From the NCBI GenBank assembly GCA_937949945.1, contig CALFEQ010000032.1:62001-126000 (forward strand): a stretch of 64,000 nucleotides of DNA, given 5' to 3'. The notes beneath the pieces are model-generated. The model was not told the DNA's origin. It was given only the letters and a program-made list of their open reading frames with translations, and did not search any database. Position 1 is the first letter of the stretch, and each line of letters begins with the position of its first letter. Below, piece after piece: positions 28,764 to 39,898 of the stretch. This DNA is from an uncultured Myxococcales bacterium (lineage in GTDB: Bacteria > Myxococcota_A > Polyangia > Polyangiales > Polyangiaceae). A program made the translations under genes and the position numbers.

Positions 28764-29237
28764 GTGTTGGCTCCGTCCTTCGCCGCCGGATGCGCAGCAG
28801 GACCGGAGGACGAAGCCTTCGAGGACGTGCAGGCCGAGGAGACCGGCGAGGGCGAGGTGCTCGCAACCGTCGAGACGGACACCATCGAGACGGAGGCGAA
28901 CGGTCTCGCCTGCGCTTGTCCCCTGGGCACGGAGTACCAGGCCGGCCTCTGTTACCCCCTCTGCCGGCCGGGTTACGACGGTAACGGTCCGGCATGCATC
29001 GCGCAGTGCGCTCGAGGCTATGTCGACGTCGGCGTCATGTGCGTGCGCAACCCGCACATCATCTCGGCCGATACGAAATCGTGCCCCTGGTACAACAAGT
29101 GCGGTCTCGGCTCGAGCTGCAGCAAGTGTCCGAACGGATACATCAACGACGGCTGCACCTGCCGACTGCCGTACCACCACTACCAGAAGGGGATGTACTT
29201 CCGAGCCGGCTCGGCCCCGAAGTGCTCGACGTACTGA
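28764..29237 (+). pseudogene. Cys-rich secreted protein, copy 1, leader deleted
   Basis: 157 codons from GTG 28764. The body aligns with the product at 29578: acidic EDVQAEE..GEGEVLATVETDTI, then the same 14-Cys scaffold with ADTKSCPWYNKCG and INDGCTC. Base-by-base comparison shows that copy 1 joins the sequence equivalent to 29510 directly to that equivalent to 29631: a 120-bp loss removing the ribosome site, the ATG and 17 codons of signal peptide. Only MLAPSFAAGC remains before the mature part, too short for normal export. The frame is otherwise intact, so the loss may be recent, or it may be expressed as a cytosolic form. Confidence 0.7.
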
Positions 29238-29577
29238 GGACGACCGTGCGTCGAGAGGCGTGACGCGGATCGATCCGAGGCTCTGCCTCGACGGTCGCTC
29301 CACGCACGCGGGCGCCACCTCCGATCGAGAGGCCTGACGCGGAAAGGGCGCGCGCGAACGAGCGCTGGCCGTCGCGTCGAGCGCCCCTGTATCCGGTCGC
29401 CGTATCACGATGCAGGCCGGGGTGTATCAGGGGTGTATCAGCGGGTGCAGGCCGTTACACGGCCGGAATTTTCGAGGTTTTTTCGCGGGATCGGTGTTGG
29501 CCCCGTCCTTGCGATGACGGGGTGTCGACGACGCGCGAGAGGACGCGTCGAGCTTGCACGAAAGGACGGAGTTGAAG
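29238..29577. other. 340-bp leader between the two Cys-rich genes
   Basis: It contains a direct repeat TCGAGAGGC-TGACGCGGA near 29253 and 29324, the conserved ATCACGATGCAG box (29404-29415), an overlapping tandem of GGGGTGTATCAG (29419-29441), and a hairpin (29450-29464). The first part, just after copy 1, resembles the DNA after copy 2 (GACGACC-TG), consistent with tandem duplication. No gene is supported. Confidence 0.55.
29419..29464 (+). promoter_or_regulatory. 11-bp tandem operator candidate and hairpin before copy 2
   Basis: Two copies of GGGGTGTATCAG overlap at 11-bp spacing (29419-29430, 29430-29441), roughly one helical turn, as expected for protein binding on one DNA face. Immediately after is a perfect hairpin GGCCGT-TAC-ACGGCC (29450-29464) followed by GGAATTTT, which could terminate or attenuate transcription. 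Confidence 0.5.
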
Positions 29578-30087
29578 ATGTCGACGCGTTTCGTTTCCAC
29601 CCTCGTTGCCTTCTCCACGACGCTCTTCCTCGCTGCCGGCTGCGCGGCGGGGCCGGACGACGGCTTCGAAGACGTCCACGGCGAGGAGGTGGGCGAGGGC
29701 GAGGTCCTCGCGACCGTCGAGACGGACACGATCGACACCGAAGCGACCAGCGTGTCCTGCAAGTGCCCCGCGGGCATGGAGCTCCAAGGTGGGCTCTGCT
29801 TCCCGATCTGCATCCGGGGTTACGTCGGCCAGGGGCCCCTGTGCGTGAAGCCCTGCGCGGCCTCGTACACGGACCTCGGTGCGGTCTGCGCGCGCGACGG
29901 CAGGATCATCGCGGCCGATACGAAGTCCTGCCCTTGGTACAACAAGTGCGGCATCGCCTCGGACTGCAACAAGTGTCCGGCCGGCTGGATCAACGACGGC
30001 TGCACCTGCCGCGTCGACGCCCACGTCTACAAGAAGCAGATGTACTCCCGCGGGCTCGGCGTCGCCCCCTCCTGCACGACGAAGTGA
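29578..30087 (+). CDS. Cys-rich secreted lipoprotein, copy 2
   Basis: 169 residues. GGAG sits six bases before the ATG. The lipoprotein signal ends FLAAGC (Cys22). An acidic spacer (GEEVGEGEVLATVETDT) leads into a compact domain of 14 cysteines: CKCPAG, GLCFPICIRGY, PLCVKPCAASYTDLGAVC, then the hallmark ADTKSCPWYNKCG and CPAGWINDGCTC. The alternating CxxG..Y pattern looks EGF-like but does not match a family I know; seven disulfides are possible. Nine bases downstream begins a helical protein that may work with it. Role unknown. Confidence 0.85.
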   Translation: MSTRFVSTLVAFSTTLFLAAGCAAGPDDGFEDVHGEEVGEGEVLATVETDTIDTEATSVSCKCPAGMELQGGLCFPICIRGYVGQGPLCVKPCAASYTDLGAVCARDGRIIAADTKSCPWYNKCGIASDCNKCPAGWINDGCTCRVDAHVYKKQMYSRGLGVAPSCTTK

Positions 30088-30096
30088 GGGACGACC

Positions 30097-30945
30097 ATGT
30101 GCAGCGACGCCGTCACTCGGACCGAGCTCGAGGCTCCGCCCCGATCGGACGTCGGACGTCGTCCGACGCTGATCGAGTACGATCTCGTCGACGACGTCGT
30201 GCGTGCGCTCGAGGCGTATCCCGACGACGTCTACTGGGCCCGCCGCCTGATCGATCTCGTTCGTGATCCCGCGACGGCCTCGCGGCTCCGCGCGCACATC
30301 GTGACGGCCGTACGGAGGTGGGCCGCTCACGACCCCTCGTTCTTCATCCACGAGCGCTGGCTGTCCGAGCAGCTCGCCGTCTGGGCCTGGCCGAAAGAGA
30401 TCCTCGAGGATCTCGACGAGCAGCTCGTGCTCGCAGACGAGTCCCTCACCCACTTCGTCCTGGGTCGTCTCTGGCTCGCTGCGCGCCGGCCTCCGGAGGA
30501 CATGCCCGCCTTCTACGCTCGTGCGCTCGAGCATCTCCGGAAGGTCGAGAGGCGGCTGCAGCTCGGCGCCTGGCACGAGGCGATGTGCGAGGCGCTCAGC
30601 GTCGCCGAGCCCGACGAGCTCGCCCGCTCCGCGCACGAGATCCTCGACACCGCGACGCCTTCCGCACGCGAGCGTGCCGTCCTCGCGATCCTGCGTGGAG
30701 CCGCGCGGGCGGGGAACTGGGAGCTCTACGATGCGCATCGTCAGGCCTACGAATCGCTCGGACCCGAGGCCGCCCGCATGGACAGTGAGATCGCCCGCTA
30801 CGACGGCATGCGCGCCGAGCATGCCCTCGTGCACGGACGCGATGGTCGCCCCGGTCTGAGCGCGCCGCGCGTACCGCGGTTCGTGCAGCGTTCGCTCCTC
30901 AAAACCTTCGAGGCTGCGACGGTCCGCCCTGCTTCACGACGTTGA
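30097..30945 (+). CDS. Alpha-helical protein of unknown function linked to the Cys-rich gene
   Basis: 282 residues, starting nine bases after copy 2. No signal peptide or membrane segment is visible. The sequence is rich in Arg, Glu, Ala and Leu and reads as stacked helices (VRALEAYPDDVYWARRLIDLV, FYARALEHLRKVERRL), similar in style to TPR/HEAT-like repeats without a clear consensus. The tail is basic. The position suggests a cytosolic partner or regulator of the Cys-rich protein, but that is inference. The remnant after copy 1 (GACGACCGTGCG) resembles this gene's start, so the original duplication may have reached into it. Confidence 0.75.
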   Translation: MCSDAVTRTELEAPPRSDVGRRPTLIEYDLVDDVVRALEAYPDDVYWARRLIDLVRDPATASRLRAHIVTAVRRWAAHDPSFFIHERWLSEQLAVWAWPKEILEDLDEQLVLADESLTHFVLGRLWLAARRPPEDMPAFYARALEHLRKVERRLQLGAWHEAMCEALSVAEPDELARSAHEILDTATPSARERAVLAILRGAARAGNWELYDAHRQAYESLGPEAARMDSEIARYDGMRAEHALVHGRDGRPGLSAPRVPRFVQRSLLKTFEAATVRPASRR

Positions 30946-30962
30946 CGGCGCGTTCCGGCCGC

Positions 30963-31061
30963 GTCGTGGAGTGAAGGAGGTACGGAGGAGGAAGGGCTCA
31001 CCTCGGTTCTCCCCCTGAAGACCCATTTCCTTCCTCTTCCGTGTCTCCTTCGCTCCACGAC
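30963..31061 (+). terminator. 33-bp inverted repeat hairpin between convergent genes
   Basis: The left arm 30963-30995 and right arm 31029-31061 are complementary over all 33 positions: 29 Watson-Crick pairs and four mismatches that are all G-U or U-G in plus-strand RNA. The loop is 33 nt. It begins 18 bp after one stop and ends 8 bp before the stop of the histidine kinase gene. There is no T tract. A terminator or mRNA 3'-end protector is likely for the plus-strand transcript. Confidence 0.7.
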
Positions 31062-31068
31062 CACGTCG

Positions 31069-33273
31069 TCACGTCGGTTCGCTCGCCTCCGCCGTCGAGG
31101 CTCCTTCGTTGGCCGGGCCGGCCCCCGGCGCGACCGACGGGAGCGGTGTCGCGAGGACGTCGTCCGACGCGGGGAGGACGATCGTGAACTTCGACCCCGC
31201 GCCCGGCTGGGACTGCACCTGGATGGTGCCGCCGGCGTTCTGCACGATGCTCTGACTGATCGCGAGCCCGAGCCCGGTGCCCGACTCCTTCGTCGTGAAG
31301 AACGGGACGAAGAGGTTCTTCAGCACCTTCTGGCTGATGCCCGGCCCGGTGTCGACGACGCTGATCTCGACGAGCTCGACGTCGTCCGTCGGGAGCCTCC
31401 CGGAGTTGCCACTCGGGGGCGACGTGAGCCATGCCGTGCGCGGCGTGCGACGCCGGCTCGTCGTGATGGTCACGCGGCCGCGTCCGTTCATCGCCTGCAG
31501 CGCGTTCTGGACGAGGTTCATCAGCACCTGCCGCAGCTTCTCGGGATCGATGCGCACGCGCGGCAGATCGTCGGCGAGCTCGAGGCGGATCTCCGTCTCG
31601 TCCGTCTTCTGGCTGCTCAGGATCTGCACGCTACGGCGCACCGCCGCGTTGATGTCGAGCGGCACGGGGTTGCCCGCATGCGGGCGGGCGTAGTCGAGGA
31701 AGCTCCCGACGACGCGGTTCAATCGATCGGTCTCCTCGAGGATGATCCCGAGGAACTCCTTCATGGTGGGGTCGGTCTCCTTCGCCGACTCGACGACCTC
31801 CTCGAGGAGCTGCGCCGCGCCTTTGATCGCGCCGAGCGGGTTCTTGACCTCGTGCGCGAGGCCGGCCGCCATCGAGCCGAGCGCGGCGAGGCGATCCCGC
31901 TCCTTCATCCTGTCGTAGATGCGGCTGTTCGCGAGCGCCACGCCCATCTGTGCGGCGATCGTCTCGAGGAGCGCGACCTCCTCCGGCGTGAACGCGTCCT
32001 TCACGCGGTCGTCGGCGACGCAGAGCAGCCCGACCAGCTCCTCCGAGTCGCCGCGGATGGCGAGGACGACGGAGCTCTTGAGCGGGCCGAGCGCCTCGGC
32101 CGCCGTGAGCACGGGGGCCATCGTCTCGTGCGCGCCCCCTTCCGCTTCGCGCGCGAGCTCTTCGAGCGACAGCGACAGTCCGAGCTTCTCGAGCAGCGGG
32201 CGCATCGCGAGAGACTCGAGGCGCGCGGGAGCCGACGAGCCGATGGCACCGACGAGGTCGAACCCGTTCCCGTCCTGGTCGCGCAGGTACACCGCGCAGC
32301 TCGTCACGCGACGCGATCGTTCGAGCCCGTCGATGACGACCTGGATCATCTCCTGCGTCTCGAGCGTGTGCGCGAGGCGGCGACGCAGCTCGACCACGCT
32401 GGATTCGAGGTGGTAACGCTCGCGGAAGAAGAAGCGGTTGATGCGCGTCTCGAACTCGTGCTCGAGCGGCTCGAAGAGGACCAAGAAGACGATCGCCGCG
32501 AGCACCGCGTTCAGGTACATCGCGCCGAAGCGGCCGATGTACGTGATGAACACGTAGAAGATGCCGGCCAGCGCGAACGCGAGCGCGGTCGAGACGAGCA
32601 AGCGGCCGGACAGCTCGTACAGGTCCGCGAGGCGAGCACGCGTGAGCGACTCGGCGAGGACGAAGAGGAAGACGACGGCGAGGACGGCGCCGATCGGCGG
32701 CAGGTTGACGCCGAGGAACGCGACGAAGTCGGCGAGCGTGAACGTCATCGCGAGCGCGCCGACGCCCGCGAGGAACCGGATCCGCTCGCGCACCGCGCGC
32801 GACGAGCTCTTCTCGCCGCGACGCCACAGCGAGATGAGCGCCGCCGCGAGGAGGCCGAAGACGTAGAAATAGACGCCGCCGAGGGCGAGGGCGCGGAGCG
32901 CCGCCGGAGCGTTCTGGAACGGTGAGAGCGCGACGGCGAGCATCGGCACGCCGACGATCGCCGCGAGCTTCGGCAGCTTCGCGCCGGCGCGGGTGGTGTC
33001 GGGCGCCTCGAGCGGCGTGATCGAGTGGAACAGGTGCACCGCGAACTGCGGGAGGAGCACCGTGAGCACCGCCGTGGCGCGATCGAAGCGCGACCGGGCC
33101 GGCTCCTGGAGCAGCCCGGCGAGCGACTGGCTCACGTACCAGAAGGCGACGCAGGTCGAGAACGCCGCGAACAGCCAGTGGGCCGACCGGCGCCCGCGGA
33201 GCAACACCGAGAGCGCGATCGCGAACGCGATGACGCCGCAGAAGAGGGTCGTCCGTGCGCGAAGGTCCTCCAC
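31069..33273 (-). CDS. Membrane histidine kinase with GAF domain
   Basis: 734 residues from a GTG start. Residues 8-270 contain about eight hydrophobic segments, forming a membrane sensor. A GAF-like domain follows (about 300-450). HisKA carries His474 in GLAHEVKNPLGA; the ATPase domain shows N-box NLVQNALQAM, DTGPGI and GTGLGLAI. It autophosphorylates and should pass phosphate to a response regulator, but none is adjacent. The sigma-54 activator upstream on the same strand lacks a receiver domain, so they need not be a pair. The C-terminus ends in a Pro/Ala-rich tail. Confidence 0.94.
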   Translation of the reverse strand: MEDLRARTTLFCGVIAFAIALSVLLRGRRSAHWLFAAFSTCVAFWYVSQSLAGLLQEPARSRFDRATAVLTVLLPQFAVHLFHSITPLEAPDTTRAGAKLPKLAAIVGVPMLAVALSPFQNAPAALRALALGGVYFYVFGLLAAALISLWRRGEKSSSRAVRERIRFLAGVGALAMTFTLADFVAFLGVNLPPIGAVLAVVFLFVLAESLTRARLADLYELSGRLLVSTALAFALAGIFYVFITYIGRFGAMYLNAVLAAIVFLVLFEPLEHEFETRINRFFFRERYHLESSVVELRRRLAHTLETQEMIQVVIDGLERSRRVTSCAVYLRDQDGNGFDLVGAIGSSAPARLESLAMRPLLEKLGLSLSLEELAREAEGGAHETMAPVLTAAEALGPLKSSVVLAIRGDSEELVGLLCVADDRVKDAFTPEEVALLETIAAQMGVALANSRIYDRMKERDRLAALGSMAAGLAHEVKNPLGAIKGAAQLLEEVVESAKETDPTMKEFLGIILEETDRLNRVVGSFLDYARPHAGNPVPLDINAAVRRSVQILSSQKTDETEIRLELADDLPRVRIDPEKLRQVLMNLVQNALQAMNGRGRVTITTSRRRTPRTAWLTSPPSGNSGRLPTDDVELVEISVVDTGPGISQKVLKNLFVPFFTTKESGTGLGLAISQSIVQNAGGTIQVQSQPGAGSKFTIVLPASDDVLATPLPSVAPGAGPANEGASTAEASEPT

Positions 33274-33342
33274 GCGGCGAGCCTAGCTCGCCTCGAGTCC
33301 CAGATCACGCAGGCGCCTCTGCCGCGCTCACGGCAGCGTGCC

Positions 33343-33695
33343 TCAGGGCTTCTTGCTACCGCTGCCCTTCTTCTCCTTGCCGCCGGAGCCGCTGTTGCTG
33401 CCGGTCGACGCCGTCGGCTCCCAGGGATCCGGGACCGGACCGATGATGTTCTTCCACGGGTCCGGGACGGGCCCGCACGTCGGGCAAGCCTTCCAGGCGC
33501 CGACCGGCGGCTTCTTGACCTCGTCGACGACCGTGCCGCCGCCCGGGAGCTCCACGCCGTACGGATCGCCCGCCGTGATGATGCCGTCGGATGTCTGCTC
33601 GCTCTCGTCCGTCTCGGTGGGATCCTCGTCGGCGCACCCGACCGCGAACGCGGCGAGGAGCGTGAACAAACCAACGTGACCGATACTGAGGCGCT

Positions 33696-33699
<4 letters not shown>
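33343..33699 (-). CDS. Small lipoprotein with repeated GPVPDPW motif
   Basis: 118 residues. The signal ends AFAVGC, followed by an acidic Thr/Glu stretch. The middle holds CPTCGPVPDPWKN and GPVPDPWEP, a duplicated GPVPDPW motif, and the C-terminus is a Gly/Ser/Lys-rich disordered tail. Its ATG overlaps the stop of the sigma-54 activator gene (ATGA), so it is translated right after that regulator. Function unknown; it could be a structural or signalling output of the regulator, or a sensor feeding it. Confidence 0.8.
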
Positions 33700-37331
<3,632 letters not shown>

Positions 37332-37661
37332 GCGGACGAAACCTACTCGAAGAATTTCGCGCTTCAAGGACGCGGCCGGGTTTCGGTCGCGTCTCCGTCG
37401 GCGCGCTGCCTTGGTGGGCTTTTCATTATGCGCTCCAACGTGACTCGCGGCGCTCCGGAACGGCCCCGAGAGCGCCCTTACGTAAGCTCCTCCATCGACT
37501 TGCAAACGGCGATCCGGGCACTTCTCGGTAGAAAGTCGTCGGAATCACGAAGGTTTCCTCTTCGCGACCCGTGCCCGCCCCGCCGCCCCGTCAAGCTACG
37601 CACGCGCTTGCCGCGTCACGATCCGTGCGGACCGACACGTCCGACCGTTCGATCTTCCGCC
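37332..37661. other. 330-bp region upstream of the sigma-54 activator
   Basis: No gene is supported apart from a possible 5' extension of the activator (TTG 37505). A perfect 10-bp palindrome CTTACGTAAG lies at 37477-37486, an operator candidate. The rest is ordinary high-GC intergenic DNA. Confidence 0.4.
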
Positions 37662-38546
37662 TCAGGCCCTTCGCTTGCGCGTCCGCGGCTTCGTCTTCGA
37701 CGGCCGCGTCGACGCGGGCTTCGGCAGGCTTCGGAGCGCGCGGATCAACACCTCGCGGACCTGCTCGAAGTGCGCCTTCGGGGCGTCGCCGATTCGCTCC
37801 GCGAGCGGCAGCTGCGCGAGCCCGCTCGCGACGTAGAGGGGCAGGGCCTCCGGGAGCTTCTGCCGGAGCAGCGCGATCTGCTTCTCGATGGCCGCAGCAT
37901 CTCCGCGCCGGACCGGGCCGGTCAGGGCGTCGGGGAAGCCGAGCGCCTCGACGTTCTCCGCGACGCTCCGAAGGAGCGGGCCCAGCATCTTCGGCGCCTC
38001 CGAGCGCGGCACGCCCGAGACCGCGAGCAGCTCGGCCCCGATCGCGGCGAGCGCGGCGGCGCCGTTCGCCACGAGACCCGCCGCCGCGTGGTAGCCGACC
38101 GTGTCGAGACGGTCGAACGTGCGCGGCGTCATCCCGAGCTTCTTCGCGATCGCGCGAGCGCGCTTCTCGGCGACGGGCTCGCCCTTCACGTGGACGTGCC
38201 CGCGCGTCAGCGTCGGGAAGAAGTCGAGCGACGCGAACGAGATCATCGGATGCATCTGCGCGATCCCTGCGCAGACGCCGCGGAGCGGCTCGAGCGCCTC
38301 GGCCGGCAGCGCGCCGGCGTTGTGCACGACGACCGTCTTGCGAGGCACGACCCCGCTCGTGGCGAGGTCCGCGGCGACGGGGCCGAGCTGCCGGTCGCGC
38401 AGCGCGAGGACGATGACGTCCGCGTCGATGCGCTTCGTCGGGACGCCCGCGCGCGCAGGCCGGAGGGTGACGCGCGTCCCCTTCTTCCGCAGTGCCGCTG
38501 CCAGCGCGCGTCCGACCTTGCCCGCTCCGAGGATGAAGACCTTCAT
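37662..38546 (-). CDS. Rossmann-fold DUF2520 protein
   Basis: 294 residues. The N-terminal dinucleotide-binding motif is FILGAGKVG, with IVLALRD as the later Rossmann strand. The middle has QMHPMISFA, and the C-terminal helical domain (DUF2520) includes YHAAAGLVANGAAAL. The layout matches Rossmann-like plus DUF2520 proteins related to F420/NADP oxidoreductases and ketopantoate-type reductases; biochemical function is not established. The C-terminus is Lys/Arg-rich. The downstream sigma-54 gene is 330 bp away and nadD is 52 bp upstream on the same strand. Confidence 0.85.
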   Translation of the reverse strand: MKVFILGAGKVGRALAAALRKKGTRVTLRPARAGVPTKRIDADVIVLALRDRQLGPVAADLATSGVVPRKTVVVHNAGALPAEALEPLRGVCAGIAQMHPMISFASLDFFPTLTRGHVHVKGEPVAEKRARAIAKKLGMTPRTFDRLDTVGYHAAAGLVANGAAALAAIGAELLAVSGVPRSEAPKMLGPLLRSVAENVEALGFPDALTGPVRRGDAAAIEKQIALLRQKLPEALPLYVASGLAQLPLAERIGDAPKAHFEQVREVLIRALRSLPKPASTRPSKTKPRTRKRRA

Positions 38547-38598
38547 CGCCCGATGCGCTTACTTTCGTCCGCCGCGCGGGGCAATCCCTCGTGCGCGC

Positions 38599-39186
38599 TC
38601 AGGACGCGTAGAGGCCCTTGCGCGCGACGTACTCGAGGACCGGCTTCGGGACGAGCTCCTCGAGCCCGGTGAGGTCACCGCGCGCGAGCCGCGCGCGGAC
38701 CTCGGTGCTCGATATGGCGGGCAGCACCGGTGCGGGCGCGCCCGGGTAGTCGACGCCGACGCGACCGAGCACGATGGGCGGAGCGAGCTCGACGATCCGC
38801 TCGAAGCGATACCACTTCGACGACTCGGCCATGATGTCCGCGCCCATCACGAACCGCAGCGTCTTGCCGGGGTAGCGCGTGCGCAGGTGCTCGATCGTGC
38901 GGAGCGTGCGGCTCTCGCCGCCGAGCTCCTCCTCGACGCGCGAGATCTCGACGCGCGGCAGCCAGCCCATCGCGAGCTCGCACATCGCGACGCGATCCTC
39001 GTAGGGCGCGAGCGATTTCGCGAACGGGTGCTGGTAGCTCGGGATCACGAGGAGCCGCTCGACGTCGAAGCGCGACAGCACGATCACGAGCGCGAGGACG
39101 TGCGAAAGGTGAGGCGGGTTGAAGCTCCCGCCGAACACTCCGACGATGCCGTCCGTCGAGCTCTCTTTCGTGGAGGTCGAGGTCAT
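38599..39186 (-). CDS. nadD: Nicotinate-nucleotide adenylyltransferase
   Basis: 195 residues. The nucleotidyltransferase motif FGGSFNPPHLSH gives the HxxH pair (His26, His29), and ISSTEVR near residue 160 is the C-terminal ATP-binding motif. The enzyme makes deamido-NAD from NaMN and ATP. Its ATG overlaps the stop of the upstream phosphoesterase-like gene (ATGA). Together with pncB and nadE at 51-55 kb, the window contains the route from nicotinate to NAD, though in two separate places. The nadD-typical rsfS and obg neighbours are absent. Confidence 0.94.
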   Translation of the reverse strand: MTSTSTKESSTDGIVGVFGGSFNPPHLSHVLALVIVLSRFDVERLLVIPSYQHPFAKSLAPYEDRVAMCELAMGWLPRVEISRVEEELGGESRTLRTIEHLRTRYPGKTLRFVMGADIMAESSKWYRFERIVELAPPIVLGRVGVDYPGAPAPVLPAISSTEVRARLARGDLTGLEELVPKPVLEYVARKGLYAS

Positions 39187-39797
39187 GTTCCCCCCGTCAC
39201 GCGCATCTTCGGCGGTTGCGACGCCAGCGTCTCCCGACGGGTCGGCTTCCCCGTCGTGTCGTAGATGGTGACGGAGACCTCGTCCTGATCGTCGTCGAGG
39301 ACCGCGAGGCCGCCGCCCGGCGAGCCGATGGGCCCGGGCGTGACGAACCAACGCGACCCGATCCTCTTGAGGAGCGGGCCTTCGCTCTTGCCGTACACGA
39401 GGATGTTCGCGGCGACGATGTCCTGTTCGTCGAGCCGAGCCTTGTCGTGGATGAGGACGGCGATGCGGTCGCCGATCGTCTCGATCGTGCGCGAGCCCTG
39501 CTCCGGCAGGGCCTCGAGCGCTTTGAGGCGTATGCGTGCGCGCTCGGTCGCGACGAACCGATCGATGGCCGCCGGCGTGCCGTTCAGCGCGATCTCGGCC
39601 GCCCGCCTCCACGCCCCGTCGTCGCTCGGATCGTCGCCGACGAGCTTGCGGGCCCAAGCCGCCACCGCCCGGTCGAGCGCGCCGTCGTTGCCGAGGTAGA
39701 TCGCGCGATGCACCCTGGCCCCATTGAGCAAGAACTCGGCCCCCCGCCCGAGCGCGCCGATGTCCCCACTGGCTGGACCGAGCAGACCGAGCCGCAT
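39183..39797 (-). CDS. Degenerate metallophosphoesterase-like protein
   Basis: 204 residues. The opening LGLLGPASGDIGALG and the YLGNDGALD segment follow the layout of YfcE-type phosphodiesterases, and ILVYGKSEGPLLKR..FVTPGPIG sits where the usual GHTH..NPGS would be. The metal ligands Asp-x-His and GHTH are replaced, so a catalytic role is doubtful. Its stop overlaps the nadD start, suggesting coupled translation and perhaps a regulatory or binding role in NAD metabolism (inference). The family assignment is by layout only. Confidence 0.6.
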   Translation of the reverse strand: MRLGLLGPASGDIGALGRGAEFLLNGARVHRAIYLGNDGALDRAVAAWARKLVGDDPSDDGAWRRAAEIALNGTPAAIDRFVATERARIRLKALEALPEQGSRTIETIGDRIAVLIHDKARLDEQDIVAANILVYGKSEGPLLKRIGSRWFVTPGPIGSPGGGLAVLDDDQDEVSVTIYDTTGKPTRRETLASQPPKMRVTGGT

Positions 39798-39898
39798 CGC
39801 GTGCTGACAGTGTTCCGACGGCGCGATCGAAAGTAAAGGGCTCGGCCGCGAGGTGGACCGCCTCACGCGCCGTCGCGCGTGATAGACATCGGGCGGCC

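Noticed and set aside
28764..29237. Cys-rich copy 1 as an ordinary secreted lipoprotein with a very short signal
   Set aside because: Alignment with copy 2 shows that 120 bp including the start and most of the signal peptide are missing, so a deletion is the simpler reading.
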